This document shows, piece by piece, positions 36,795 through 47,249 of a stretch of DNA of 64,000 bases (its first letter is position 1; the number at the start of each line of letters is the position of its first letter). The notes under the pieces are model-generated. The model was not told where the DNA came from. It searched no databases and was given only the letters and a program-made list of their open reading frames with translations. The translations under genes and the position numbers were made by a program. The stretch is from positions 107,350,278 through 107,414,277 of the forward strand of contig CP136069.1 in assembly GCA_032622095.1 (NCBI GenBank), read 5' to 3'. This DNA comes from Siphonodentalium dalli. Lineage: Eukaryota; Mollusca; Scaphopoda; Gadilida; Siphonodentaliidae.

Positions 36795-36831
<37 letters not shown>
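36795..36831 (+). repeat. Poly-G tract (37 G) in the LINE 3' UTR
   Basis: The longest homopolymer in the window. On the LINE sense strand it is poly-C between the ORF stop and the poly-A tail. Apparent glycine-only open frames through it are artefacts. Confidence 0.95.
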
Positions 36832-36833
<2 letters not shown>

Positions 36834-37074
36834 AAAGAAAAAAAAAAACGACCAATGTTTTATTCACTATTCTATATATAACGATGTATACTATAAGTTA
36901 TTGTTCAAGTTTGTATTGTATATTGCTGTTATTTGGAATCAGAAAATTGGATCTCTAATATTAGTTATGTTACACCAGCAGCATATATATTTGATTGCTT
37001 GTCGAAAACCAATGTCAGGGTGTGTTGGTGCGTTACGCAGGTTTTAGGGTTGGCATGTGCAGTCACACATTAAA

Positions 37075-39324
37075 TTAAAATAGTTCTTCTAGATAAGACC
37101 ATCTTTGTTTAAATTTAGTGTATTGACCTTTATTATAATAAAAAACACGCTCAGAATGGAAATATAAACTAAGTTCTTTTTTAAGTCCGGTGAGGTTTGG
37201 CATAGAGTTATTCATCTTTGATCTATAAATGTGATATCTAACAAAGATAAGAAGGAATATTATCCAAGGACTGGTATATTTTCCAGGGCGGCTGCTAAAT
37301 ATTGCAGTTTCACGTGTGAGTTGTAATCTAGTACTCGTATTATGAAATACCCAATTTTCGACCGTATTCCAAAAATATTGTATGTTTGGACATTCCCAGA
37401 AAATGTGAATGATCGATTCAGTATTAGATTTACAGAAGGTACATGAGTCGTCGTCAGATATTTTCATTTTTTTCAAAAGTTGTTTTGTACCGATGATATG
37501 TGTATTTATTCGGTATTGGAACCACTTAAGTTTGGTATCGGTGACGTAAATAAATGGGCATCTATATACTTCAGTCCAGAACTCGACATTATATGTTCGG
37601 TTCAACTTTCGTTCCCATTTACTTATTTGTTTATGGGGTGATTCAATTGGTAACATTGTTTTATACGTGGATTTAGCACTGTTCGGAGCAAGTAAATTTA
37701 TTAATTGAAATGGTATATGAGGGCGCAAAACCCTGTCGCTTTTACTTAAAAATTTATCTCTTTTCTTGATTGAATTTACAATTCCGTTAAAAGTTAGAAA
37801 GTCGATGTTTGTTTTGTGTAGAGCGTTAAATTCTTCATGTGACAGGTACTTTCCTAAATTGTCTTGAAAATCGAATATGTATATAAGCTTATCAGTCATG
37901 AACAGTTTCAATCGTGGCTTCACCAGTTTTACCGTATCCTCGAATCCTACTAAAGGTGTAGTGAGGAGATCACATTGACTCACCGGTGCTAGTTTGTCAC
38001 AGTACAGAATCCAGGCATTTACTACATCTTTCCAGAAATTGTTATCAAGTGTTTTAGATTGGTTTTTTAAAATTGTAGATGACATTAGATACCAACTATT
38101 ACAAAATATACTACAAGAGTGTTCGAAAACTGTAACCCAGGAAGCCCGTTGTGTGATAGCTCGCTTAACCCATGATATCTTCATAGAATTTATGAAAGTC
38201 TTAATATCAATCATTTTACACCCACCAGAAGCATAGTTCTGAGTGAGCAGTTTTCTACTTATTCTATCTGGACCTTGGTTCCAAATGAAACCAAAGAGCA
38301 GTTTATTTAAATTTTTTATATATTCATCTGTGGGGTTCGGTAGTGCAAGGAACAGGTGTACTAATTTTGAAATAGCTAGCGATTTGACAACAGTTATTTT
38401 ACCGAGAACAGTTAGGTTACGTTTACTCCACATTGCCAGTATGTTCTTTAATTGCATAAGCCCGTTTGTAAAATTTATGTCAATCATACGTTTAGTGTCA
38501 TGATGAAATTCTATACCAAGTATTTTAAAGGTTTCTGGATTCCAGTTTAATTTCCATCGGTCACATATCTGTTCCGTGCTGTCTGCCTTTGTACCAATCC
38601 ACACTGCGTGTGTTTTGTCATAGTTAATCTTTAGACCCGATACATATTTATAGTTATCAAGTACTTTCATAGCTGCTTCTAGAGACTCTGGTGACCCATC
38701 GAGGAAAAGAGATGTATCATCGGCATATTGCGACATTCTTATATTCTTATTACCAACATTGATACCATTTATGTTTTTTGAGAATCGTACCATAATACCA
38801 AGAATTTCTGCACATAATAAAAAAATATATGGGGATATTGGATCGCCTTGTCTACATCCTCTCTCTAAGTTGAAAAAGTCTGATATTTGCCCATTTAAAT
38901 TTATACATGATGAAGTATCACAATATAAAGTCTTTATATAATCGATAAATGGTTGACTAAAATTAAAGTATTTTAGTACACTGTATATAAATTTCCAGGA
39001 TATCGAATCAAATGCTTTTTCAAAATCTATCAATAGCAAGAGTCCCGGTATTTTATTTTGCTTTGTATGTAGCATCATGTCCATCACTAGTCGAATATTC
39101 TCCCCAATATACCGTCCAGATATAAATCCGGTTTGATCTGAATGTATTAGAAATGGTAAAACTTGTTTTAATCTTTCAGATAGGACTCCTGTAAGAATTT
39201 TATATGTCACATTTAATAAGGATATTGGTCTCCAGTTTTTAAGAAATTGTCGTGGTTTGTTGTCTTTGGGGAGGAGTGTTACTATTCCCTGCCTCTGTGT
39301 AACAGATAGTTTTCCAACTTTCAT
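37075..39324 (-). CDS. LINE ORF2 protein: reverse transcriptase and C-terminal zinc knuckle (endonuclease missing)
   Basis: An open frame of 749 residues with no internal stop. RT blocks in order: LLPKDNKP and NWRPISLLNV (residues 18-39), FISGRYIGENIR (67-78), the first catalytic aspartate in LLLIDFEKAFDS (97-107), RGCRQGDPISPYIFLLCAEI (155-174) and the active site YADDTSLFLDG (200-210). A cysteine/histidine cluster C-x2-C...H-x4-C near residue 650 (SCTFCKSNTESIIHIFWEC) is the usual C-terminal zinc knuckle. The pattern is L1/Tx1 clade. It would copy LINE RNA at a nicked target, but the N-terminal APE endonuclease is lost, so this copy is dead on arrival. The intact frame indicates recent insertion. 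The start at 39,324 is simply the first ATG after truncation. Confidence 0.9.
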   Translation of the reverse strand: MKVGKLSVTQRQGIVTLLPKDNKPRQFLKNWRPISLLNVTYKILTGVLSERLKQVLPFLIHSDQTGFISGRYIGENIRLVMDMMLHTKQNKIPGLLLLIDFEKAFDSISWKFIYSVLKYFNFSQPFIDYIKTLYCDTSSCINLNGQISDFFNLERGCRQGDPISPYIFLLCAEILGIMVRFSKNINGINVGNKNIRMSQYADDTSLFLDGSPESLEAAMKVLDNYKYVSGLKINYDKTHAVWIGTKADSTEQICDRWKLNWNPETFKILGIEFHHDTKRMIDINFTNGLMQLKNILAMWSKRNLTVLGKITVVKSLAISKLVHLFLALPNPTDEYIKNLNKLLFGFIWNQGPDRISRKLLTQNYASGGCKMIDIKTFINSMKISWVKRAITQRASWVTVFEHSCSIFCNSWYLMSSTILKNQSKTLDNNFWKDVVNAWILYCDKLAPVSQCDLLTTPLVGFEDTVKLVKPRLKLFMTDKLIYIFDFQDNLGKYLSHEEFNALHKTNIDFLTFNGIVNSIKKRDKFLSKSDRVLRPHIPFQLINLLAPNSAKSTYKTMLPIESPHKQISKWERKLNRTYNVEFWTEVYRCPFIYVTDTKLKWFQYRINTHIIGTKQLLKKMKISDDDSCTFCKSNTESIIHIFWECPNIQYFWNTVENWVFHNTSTRLQLTRETAIFSSRPGKYTSPWIIFLLIFVRYHIYRSKMNNSMPNLTGLKKELSLYFHSERVFYYNKGQYTKFKQRWSYLEELF

Positions 39325-39336
39325 GCCGTAGTTAAG

Positions 39337-40074
39337 TGATCTGACCAGGTAGGTTCCAACCTATTTCTCATGACAAAACGGTCTCGCCCACCTCGAAGCT
39401 CTGCTACCTTGGTCTCGAACTCGATATGTTGGCTAACGCGGTGCGTCTCCCTGCTGAGAAGCTCACAGCTATTCAGTCCAAAATCTCTATGGCGTTGCAC
39501 TGCCGTGAACTACAGTCGCTCATTGGCTCATTACAATTTGCGTGCAAGGCGGTTCGTCCGGGCCGCCCATTTTGTCGTCGCCTGATTGATGCCCTGTATG
39601 GATTTTTCTAAGCCGCATCACAAAATCCGGATTAATTCTGGCATGCGCGCCGATCTGGCCACGTGGTTACAGTTCTTCACGTCATTCAATGGGATCTACC
39701 TTTTCCCTTCTGCGACCTGGCTCAATGATACCGACATCAATTTCCACACGGACGCTTGTGGTGGTCAGTCCGGCGGCTTTGGCGCGTATTTCAATGGCCT
39801 CTGGGCTTTTGGCAAGTGGCCCCTTCCTTGGCATGCTTTGGGCCTGACCCGCAATATGGGTGTCCTCGAGATGTTCCCCGTCTTAGTGGCCATCAGCATC
39901 TGTTGGGCGTCGCCTCCGGAATCATCGGCTCCATTTACACTGTGATAACATTACTGTGGTCTGCGCCATCAACAGCCAAACTTCCAAATTCAAGCCGCTT
40001 ATGGCCCTGTTGCGCCAGCTGGTCCTGCTGCTCCTGTCTCACAACATCTCCTTGCGTGCTTCCCACCACGACCT
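39337..40074 (+). pseudogene. Ngaro RT end and RNase H, frameshifted
   Basis: After the LINE, one frame reads PISHDKTVSPTSKLCYLGLE, then LANAVRLPAEKL and CRELQSLIGSLQFACKAVRP (RT thumb/connection). A frame change near 39,600 leads to RNase H: NDTDINFHTDACGGQSGGFG with the catalytic Asp and WPLPWHALGLTRNMGVLEM with the Glu. Another shift near 39,950 continues PLMALLRQLVLLLLSHNISL. It would degrade the RNA strand of the cDNA hybrid in an intact element. Multiple frame changes mark it as dead. Confidence 0.82.
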
Positions 40075-40710
40075 ACCTCATTCGCCAACTATTGTCCGGG
40101 GTCCATCGCTTGACGCCGTATCCGCTCGTCCTGCTCCAATGACAATACCTGTGCTGCGTACCTTGCTCCGCGTGCTTCCTCGCATCTGCTCGTCGTCCCA
40201 TGAGGTCGCTTTGTTTACGTCTGCCTTTACATTGGCCTTTTTTGGATTGTTCCGCATGGGGGAACTGGCCGCTGTGTCCAAAGCCGACCTTGGACATGCT
40301 ATATTTCTTCGCGATGTCTCGTTGAGCAGCTCCGCCATTGACGTCTTGCTACGGCATTCTAAAACGAACCAATGTGGTCCTTCCGCTCATACTCGTATTC
40401 CGTGCCTGCGTCTGATCCACATATATGCCCGCTGCGCGCAGCCACCACATTTCTTGCCTTTCGTGGCTCCCGGTCGGGAATGTTTATTTCTCACCAGGCT
40501 CAGACCCCGCTCACTGTCGCCCAGTTTCGGGCCGTGCTCCGTCAGGCTTTGCGTACATCCAGCTCTCGACAATATATCACGCCACATTCATTTCGTTCGG
40601 GTGGTGCTACCTATCTGGCGGATCTGGGTACCCCTTACTATGCCATCCAACACCGGGGTCGTTGGCGGTCTGATGTTTGTCGTCGATACATCCACTCAAC
40701 ATCTGCTTAG
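40075..40710 (+). pseudogene. Ngaro tyrosine recombinase, frameshifted
   Basis: The first frame carries HEVALFTSAFTLAFFGLFRM followed by GEL, where the Arg of FRMGEL is the first catalytic residue, then LLRHSKTNQCG, the conserved beta-strand lysine block. A shift near 40,380 leads to the second frame with AATTFLAFRGSRSGMFISHQ and TPHSFRSGGATYLADLG (HxxR), then HRGRWRSDVCRRYI with the likely nucleophilic tyrosine, ending at a stop at 40,710. R, HxxR and Y together identify a phage-integrase-type recombinase, which integrates circular cDNA in this class of elements. The frameshift disables it. Confidence 0.85.
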
Positions 40711-41313
40711 TCTCGTTTCAGTAGCCATTATCTGGGTCTTGGGTTCGTCACACTTCTACTGTGCTCACCAGCGTGCTGTGCGGCGTCCTGTTGGTCATCA
40801 TCTCCAGCTGTCCAGCCGCGGCGCTTCTGTTCGATGGATCGGCAATCGTGGGATGCACTGGGGCGATTTCCATGTCACGTTCGACGCTTGTTCGCAGTCT
40901 CGACATCCTACCCACATCATTGTACAGCTTGGCTCAAACGACATCACAGCCGGTGGGTACCGTGACTTACGTGCCAATGTAAAGCGGGAACTTTCCTATG
41001 TGCAAGAAACATTGCCTTCCTGCACCCTTATTTGGTCACAAGTATTCCCGCGCCGCTATTGGCACAACGCCCATCGCCAGAGTATTGGTGCTCGCCATGC
41101 AGGGCCGGGACTTTAACCAACGCATGTTGGGCTTTGTATTACATCACGGGGGTCGTGGCATCAAGCACCCAGACATTTGCGCTTCTGATAAGGGCATGTT
41201 TCGTTCAGATGGGATCCATCTCTCCCCCGTCGGCAACAATATCTATCTGAATAGTCTCCAGGGCGCCCTGGAGACCTTCCTGGCATCTGACACTATGGTT
41301 TTCCCGGTGGTTT
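40711..41313 (+). pseudogene. Ngaro-associated SGNH hydrolase, frameshifted
   Basis: Directly after the recombinase, one frame reads VAIIWVLGSSHFYCAHQRAV (block I, with the nucleophile serine in GSS), HIIVQLGSNDITAGGYRDL (block III, GSND) and TLIWSQVFPRRYWH. After a shift near 41,090 a second frame gives GRDFNQRMLGFVLHHGGRG and RSDGIHLSPVGNNIYLNSL (block V, D-x-x-H), ending at 41,313. These are the Ser, Asn and Asp/His positions of the SGNH (GDSL) hydrolase fold. Such a domain is known in Ngaro elements; its role in retrotransposition is unknown. The shift makes this copy a pseudogene. Confidence 0.82.
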
Positions 41314-41340
41314 AACTGTTTCATTGATGTAATTGGGCAT

Positions 41341-41771
41341 GGAGCTCCTGGTTTGGGGGAGTGCTGCGCACTCTATGGCGGTCCTGCAGATAGTGGTAGT
41401 GGTAGTGTCGCCATAGCGTTATAACCTGTCTGGTAACTTTGATGGGTGGCTTATCAATAGTAGCTTAGTATGTTTATGACTGCGCAGTCATCTTATGCTT
41501 ATTTGAGAGTGCTCTCAAACTGTAGTGCCTGAGTGGGATATTCCAGGCCGGTGCTTAGCCATAGGGAGTTGGGCTGTCCAGTGGTCTCTACTGCCATTCC
41601 TGCGTCGCACTCGTTGGGCTTCTCCCTGTTGGCCGTGTGTGCTTATTGCTTAGGGCGCCTCATAGCAATTCTCATAGAATCGTACCTTAGCTCGTCGGGC
41701 CATGCTCATGCCTGCGCTGTACAGCATATTTCTTCTAGCGTTCTCTGCTTCTCGTCAGAGCTAAGGCTCTG
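41341..41771. repeat. Series of short perfect hairpins downstream of the Ngaro genes
   Basis: GAGTGC-TGC-GCACTC at 41,359-41,373. CTATGGCG at 41,373-41,380 pairs with CGCCATAG at 41,409-41,416. The palindrome ATGACTGCGCAGTCAT is at 41,476-41,491. TTTGAGAG-TG-CTCTCAAA is at 41,502-41,519. CAGAGC-TAAG-GCTCTG is at 41,756-41,771. They lie in the 3' non-coding part of the element. A function in RNA folding or cDNA circularisation is speculative. Confidence 0.7.
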
Positions 41772-42163
41772 CTTAATTGGTTTCCATGCGTATGGGCTAT
41801 CTGCAGGACAAGCTTATAATGTTACATTAAAGCTGAGATCATAACCCACTCATGTGTTGTCGTTTAAATATTCCATGTGATAAGAGTGTTTTCTCTGTAG
41901 TGCATAAACAATCAATGCAGTAGTGGCAGGGCTGTCACTGGTGGGGGTAGTGTCTCTTGGATCTGAGTGATCACATAAATATGTGTGTATATCCTTTATA
42001 GACTCGAAAGCGGCTCGACCGATTGAGCCCCAACTTGCTATCTATGGGTAAAAAGACATGAAAAGTGTCATCGCACCGCTTCTGAGAACGTCCGAGCACT
42101 CTTTCACCCTTCGCCCTGCCACCGTCGTTGAAACTTAATGATTAAGTAGCGTTCGTATTGCGG

Positions 42164-42295
42164 GTATAAAATGGATAACTCTAAAATCAAGTGGTTAGTT
42201 ATTAACATTGCGGGTATAATATGGATAACTCTAAAATCAAGTGGTTAGTTATTAACAATAATAACCACTTGATTTTAGAGTTATCCATCTTACAC
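42164..42295. repeat. 51-bp direct repeat plus inverted copy (hairpin) inside Helitron D
   Basis: The block GGATAACTCTAAAATCAAGT with GGTTAGTTATTAAC occurs twice and then inverted as AATAACCACTTGATTTTAGA with GTTATCCAT, giving a 27-bp perfect stem. The inverted arm continues on the other side of the hAT element as CTTACACCCGCAAT, showing that the hAT inserted into the arm. A related fragment (AACTCTAAAATCAAGTGG) lies at about 59,350. Confidence 0.8.
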
Positions 42296-43481
42296 TAGGG
42301 CCCTGCAAACCTTAGATTTTAGGTCGAACCGAACCTTGAAACCGAATCATCGTCTCGGTTTCGAATCGAACCGAACCTCGAATCTCGAACCCAAACAACG
42401 ACCGTGTTGTCGTAGAGTGGGCAATCAGAACAGTTAGTGGACATTATTATAGTAAAATCAACGGTTATTTAAGTATTGCGGCCATTGGGCCCATCCACAC
42501 TATAATATAATTACATAATAAAGAATTATTTTATAATGAAGATGTTTATTCGTCTGCGACTTTGGTTTCAAATCTACGCATTTTATGTTCTGATCTTTTC
42601 TATTTTTGCAAGTGACTTACGATTTTTTATCGGAAAAGTAATTAACGTAGGGTCCCAAATAAACACTGTGCAATGGGAATATTCTCTTGTAAATACATTA
42701 AGTACCTGTACGGTATATTATTATTGTAATGAGCACACTCAGTACTATTGACAGACAGCTAAATTGTAGCAAGACATCGAAGCACTCGACCGTCAATCAA
42801 AACTCTGCGACAACACACGACAAAGATCAAAGCGTTTCACATAGTCACAAGACAATACACATCGGGTAACATAACCATGTCAATCATTTGTGCTGACAAA
42901 CAATGACAACACCCTCTTCTCACTGATTGGTTGATTCCAATTGTAGACACAGAAGTGCTGCCCGGAAATGTCCATTTCAGCCAGTTTACGGAGTTCATAA
43001 AAGCTTGTTCGTTTGTATTTATGTAGTCATAAATAATCATAACTTGAAAATTGTCTCATTAATTAGGTATAATTATGTCTATTAGTACAATTATATGGGG
43101 AATAAAACGAACTTTGATGACAGACTAAATAGTTTTACTAATTAATTATCCTGACCGTTTAGTGGGAACGGAAAAAAATAATTATGCCAAAAGACCTCTT
43201 CAACGAAATATCACACAGTGACCCAACCCGAGTAATGATGAAATTAATTATTTCCAGTGTAAACAATTCAAACATAAAATCATAGTATCACACAGTTGTG
43301 TATAAACCAATTAATGTACTTTAAATAATCAATAAACAATTCCTGGTAGCAAAACTTGCCCATTTTACGGGACTAACGCAAATGTTCGATATAAACGAAT
43401 CCCGTCTAAGGTTTCGAACCGGACCGAATCATCACGGCGGTTTCGAATCGAACTGAACCTCGAACGGTTCGCAGGGGACTA
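42296..43481. mobile_element. 1,186-bp hAT-type non-autonomous element
   Basis: Ends are TAGGGCCCTGCAAACC and, inverted, TAGTCCCCTGCGAACC. The exact 8-bp target duplication TCTTACAC is at 42,288-42,295 and 43,482-43,489. Subterminal regions repeat words such as CGAACCGAACC, TTTCGAATCGAACC and GAACCTCGAA on both sides. The AT-rich centre has no recognised gene. Confidence 0.88.
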
Positions 43482-43562
43482 TCTTACACCCGCAATTTGT
43501 CTGTTTGAGCACGAGGCAGAAGCCATGGGACCAATCCCGCCAGTGGCGGGCTAATCTGCTAG

Positions 43563-44069
43563 TAATCTATATATTATTATACCACCACCAAACTTGACAA
43601 TTCATAGATACAGGTAGCATGGGTGGGAGTTAAATCTCTTGGGGGTGGCAGGAAGACAGTCTAGCCTGACTATGCCACCCCCTCGAATATACAATACAAT
43701 ATTTGTCAGTTGTACTATGTATTAATATGTCTATATTGAAATAAAATATCCGATCCTATCCTATCCTTAAATATATTATATCTCTCCCTATTCTGCCCCT
43801 TTTTGAACCAATGAGATCCCAGTATGAGATCCAATAATCTAGAAATTTCAAACCTATATTTTAAGAGTTGAAGTGATTTCATTTTCCTCAAAAGTAGGAA
43901 CAACATTTAGGGAAGGGTTATACCACAAATACTTTTTTCTTAAAATTATCAGCATAATAGATCTACACTTCATTAGCATGACATAAAGAGTTAACAGCCT
44001 ATATATAAATAATTTTGTAACACCTGTTACATCTGTAACACCTGTTACATCTTAAACTAATAATTTTGA
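43563..44069. other. Intronic DNA with one strong short hairpin, no gene
   Basis: GGGGGTGGCA at 43,641-43,650 pairs perfectly with TGCCACCCCC at 43,673-43,682. The remainder resembles the decayed TCTGCCCCTTTTTGAACC family near 43,790. No exon was seen. Confidence 0.55.
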
Positions 44070-44400
44070 TAAACAAGACAGTCAATGACTGTGGAGATGC
44101 TCACCAGACTGTTTTGACTGAATATACTGGGACTAGGAAGACCACAAGAAATAGTACTTGTCAAAATCACTTAAAAACAAATAGTCCTAAAGAGGGACGT
44201 AGCTAGTGGGTCTCCATTAAGCAGTGGGGTGTCCACTTTGAAATTTTCAACAGCATGGCCTTGATCACCCCCACCCTACATAGTCTGCTCCCTCCTAACT
44301 GAAGTGAACACACTCCCAATGAAGCAAACACACTCCCAAGTTCATAAAATTCCTTTGCACATGTTGGAATTTTACAACTGGTACCTCAAGCTATCCTAAC
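44070..44400 (+). repeat. CAATGACTGTGG-type dispersed repeat
   Basis: ACAAGACAGTCAATGACTGT, GGAGATGCTCACCAGACTGT and GAGGGACGTAGCTAGTGGGT align with the copies at 21,030 and 62,881. A C run follows near 44,427. Confidence 0.7.
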
Positions 44401-44429
44401 TGTTGCAAAGTTCCAACCTAACATGCCCC

Positions 44430-46550
44430 CCCCCCCCCCTTTTTAATGGTGGACCGCAATCAAACAAATTTTTATCCCAACTCTCCATAGGCCATATACA
44501 CCAAATGTCATTTCTTGACTGGTTGAACCCATTTTAACAAATCAGTAACCCAGTCCCAAGTAACACAAAGACCCTCCATACTACATATAAGCTAAAATGG
44601 GTCTCGAGGAGGAGCCATTTTAAAAATTAAAATAGGGTCGCACCCCTATTTGACCTGGTGACACCATTTGAACAAATATGAATACCAGTGACCCAAGGAC
44701 TATCCATATCAAATATATGATAAATATGCCAAATGGTTCTTGAGACGATGTTTTAATAATAACTATTAAGGTAAAGAATTATGTCCATGGCTCTGCCCCT
44801 ATTTGACCCAGTGATCCAATTCTGAATCAAATCTGAATCCCAGTCACCCATACCAAAAATAAGCTGAATAGGCCTGATGGTTCTTGATACGAAGACGTTT
44901 TAAGAATTACAATGAATGGATAAGTTATGTCCCTGGCTCCCTATGGGAGGCTCGCATATATAAGAAAATGCACTGTTACATGATATTCAAATCTGCACCG
45001 GGGAGCTCCCCTCATGAAAGGGTATATAAATAATGGCATAACTGTCAGATTCACACTTGGCTTTGGAATTAGATTGTTATCATAAGCAACAGATCATTTA
45101 TATACAACTCTCTACCAGGCAGATATCTCTAAGACATCAATCAACAAAGATTTCACTCCAAGCAGATTTTGTTAATGCTGCCATCTCATTAATCACCTTA
45201 GCCAGCACAATGTGACTTCTATATGCTGTTAAGTAAACATTCTGTCTTCTCAGGAACCATGCTCATATCTCATCAAATTTGGAGTGGTCAACCTGATGGC
45301 TGTTATAATGATGTTGTTTTGTTCTAATAAGTCCAAAAAAAAATTAAATATGAGCAAGGAATTAAATCTAAATTAAAATTAAAAAAACTGAGATGCCAGA
45401 GAAAAGCGGTAGCAGATCATTTATCCCATGGGTGGCTACATTGTATATATTGGAAGGGAAAACCCGCGATGGCTATAAATAGATATGACAGTACTGCATA
45501 ATTATATTCAATCACGTATACTACAGTATATACATGCAGAGCGATATGGAAATCAGGCACTCAATTTGATAGCTTCTATTCCTCACTTTACTTAATTGTC
45601 AACTGAGATAATGCCTTTGTTTGTCCTAAAGGGACAAGTATATGCTAAAGCATTGGAACAATGCCCATCGAGATTGAGGGAGGAACTCTTTCGTCTGGCG
45701 TCAGGTCACATGGGTAATCACACGCATGCAGCCTTTTTGTGATAACATTCGCCACGGCTCGGTCGACAATTATTTAGCGTCCCACCCTCCCGCCCAGTAT
45801 TCCTCCTTCTGTTTTGGGAGGAGGCATCCCTTTTGCTAACAGCTATGCTTAGTGTCTATCAGGACTAGATAGGTGATCGTTGCCAGGACGCCATGGTTGG
45901 CGCTTTCGGTGGTACCAAAAAAGGTCCTTCACCAATGACAAGAAAGCTGGAGGTCCATAAACACGTTTCCGACTACCAGTTGCTTTAGTGATTAATAAAT
46001 GGTAGCCATTAAGGCAAACCTGTCTTCTTATTAATAACAACCATGTGGGATAAAAAAAATTATTTGAAAAAAATATATACATGTAAAACAAAAAAAATTC
46101 AAATTATAATTTATTTTGTTTAGTATTTATTTATTTTTTGGTTAAATTGAGAAAGGTGTTTTTTAAGAGTTATGTTCCTGGCTCTGCCTATATATGACCC
46201 AGTGACCCCATTTGAACAAATCCGAACCCGCGTCACCCAAGGACCCCCATATCAAATATAAGCTAAATAGGCCTAATAGTTCTTGAGAAGAAGACGTTTT
46301 AAGAATAACTAAAGAGGGATAGAGTTATGGCCCTGGCTTCGCAACTATTTGACCCAGTGTCCTCATTTGAACAAATCTGAATGAGAGTCACCTAGGGAAC
46401 ATCCACACTAAATATGAATCCATTCGGTCTTATGGTTTCAGAGGAGAAGATGTTTAAAGAATTGTTGATGGATGGACAGACGGACGATGGACGAACGACG
46501 GACGAAGAGTGATGACTATAGCTCCACCAGAGACTTCGTCTCAGGTGAGC
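44430..46550 (+). repeat. Diverged ~190-bp repeat family (GACCCAGTGACCCCATTTGA)
   Basis: Repeats of TGACCCAGTGACCCC, AACAAATCTGAATCCCAGTC, TATAAGCTAAATAGGCC and TTTTAAGAATTAC, with starts near 44,640, 44,800, 46,185 and 46,345. The array ends near 46,550 with a GGACGAACGACGGACG tail and GGTGAGCTAAAAA. Unrelated sequence of unknown nature interrupts at about 45,000-46,130, and no gene is recognised there. Confidence 0.6.
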
Positions 46551-46559
46551 TAAAAATAT

Positions 46560-47249
46560 GATCACATCAATCCATATATCAGTACCCAACTTATCAAAAG
46601 CTCCAATAACTTGTATTTTGAAATATCATAGCTCAGCAATATTCACATCACACAAAGACCTCTCATTACCATATACAAAAGTTTGTGATTTCAGAGGATA
46701 TGTTTAGGAGTTAAGTCAACTCTTTGGAAGCAAAAGTGTTATAAATCCTTATCTCAGATCAATCCACATAATAGATTATATGGTTTATACAGACACCTTC
46801 TCACTCATTTCTAAAGATAATTCGTTGACAAGCTGGACTGCTAATAACAACACATGGGAGTCCATCTCAAATCTAAATTGAACTTTAATGACCTCCCATT
46901 GGCCCCAGTTTGTTTATCAAACATGTCAAATAAAATCTGTTTAATAACATGTGTAAGGCATGCTTATTGATAATATTGTTACAGTGTAATACAGCACAAT
47001 ATAAGTTTTTCATAACAGGGGTGTTTTGTAAATCAAACCTGTTAACCTAGGGAACATTCACACCAAATGTGAACCCATTCGGTCTTATGGTTCTGGAGAA
47101 GATGCTTAAAGAATTGTTGACGGAATCTGGATGGACAGATGATGAGTGACGACTATAGCTCCACCAAAGCTTAAATAACACATATCTGCAACTATTTGTT
47201 GGCGATTGTCTTGAAAACAAGTGTTACATGATACTATCATATGACTTAC
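46560..47249. other. UBR5 intron, no gene
   Basis: A partial 190-bp-family tail is present at about 47,040-47,170 (AGAATTGTTGACGGA, GACTATAGCTCCACCAAAG). Nothing else is recognised. Confidence 0.5.

Larger units (their letters stand above)
36624..39336 (-). mobile_element. 5'-truncated L1/Tx1-like LINE inserted in the Ngaro RT
   Basis: On the minus strand the element runs from 39,336 to a poly-A tail (T run on plus at 36,624-36,638) preceded by an AATAAA-like signal. The flanks share TGATCT (36,618-36,623 and 39,337-39,342), a short target-site duplication. It lacks the ORF1 and endonuclease regions, as expected for 5' truncation during target-primed reverse transcription. The 3' UTR contains a 37-base C run (minus strand). 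It is younger than the Ngaro element that it splits. Confidence 0.88.
34362..41970 (+). mobile_element. Ngaro-type tyrosine-recombinase retrotransposon, decayed
   Basis: Order along the plus strand: basic Gag-like segment, RT, RNase H, tyrosine recombinase, SGNH hydrolase. Lack of a methyltransferase and presence of an SGNH hydrolase favour Ngaro over DIRS1. Frameshifts and stops in most genes make it inactive. A LINE sits in the RT. The split direct repeats expected of Ngaro were not identified, so the outer limits are approximate: the left is set by Helitron C and the right by Helitron D. Confidence 0.8.
41971..43562 (+). mobile_element. Helitron-like element D, interrupted by a hAT element
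   Basis: Begins TCACATAAATATGTGTG after an A. It has the internal block CCTTTATAGACTCGAAAGCG related to element B, and ends with hairpin CCCGCC-AGT-GGCGGG, then CTAATCTG, then CTAG (43,559-43,562) before T. Without the hAT insertion and its duplication it would be about 398 bp. The 3' hairpin differs from elements A-C, so it is a separate subfamily. Confidence 0.7.

Noticed and set aside
36755-37047. Glycine-run open frames
   Set aside because: Produced by the 37-G homopolymer in the LINE 3' UTR.
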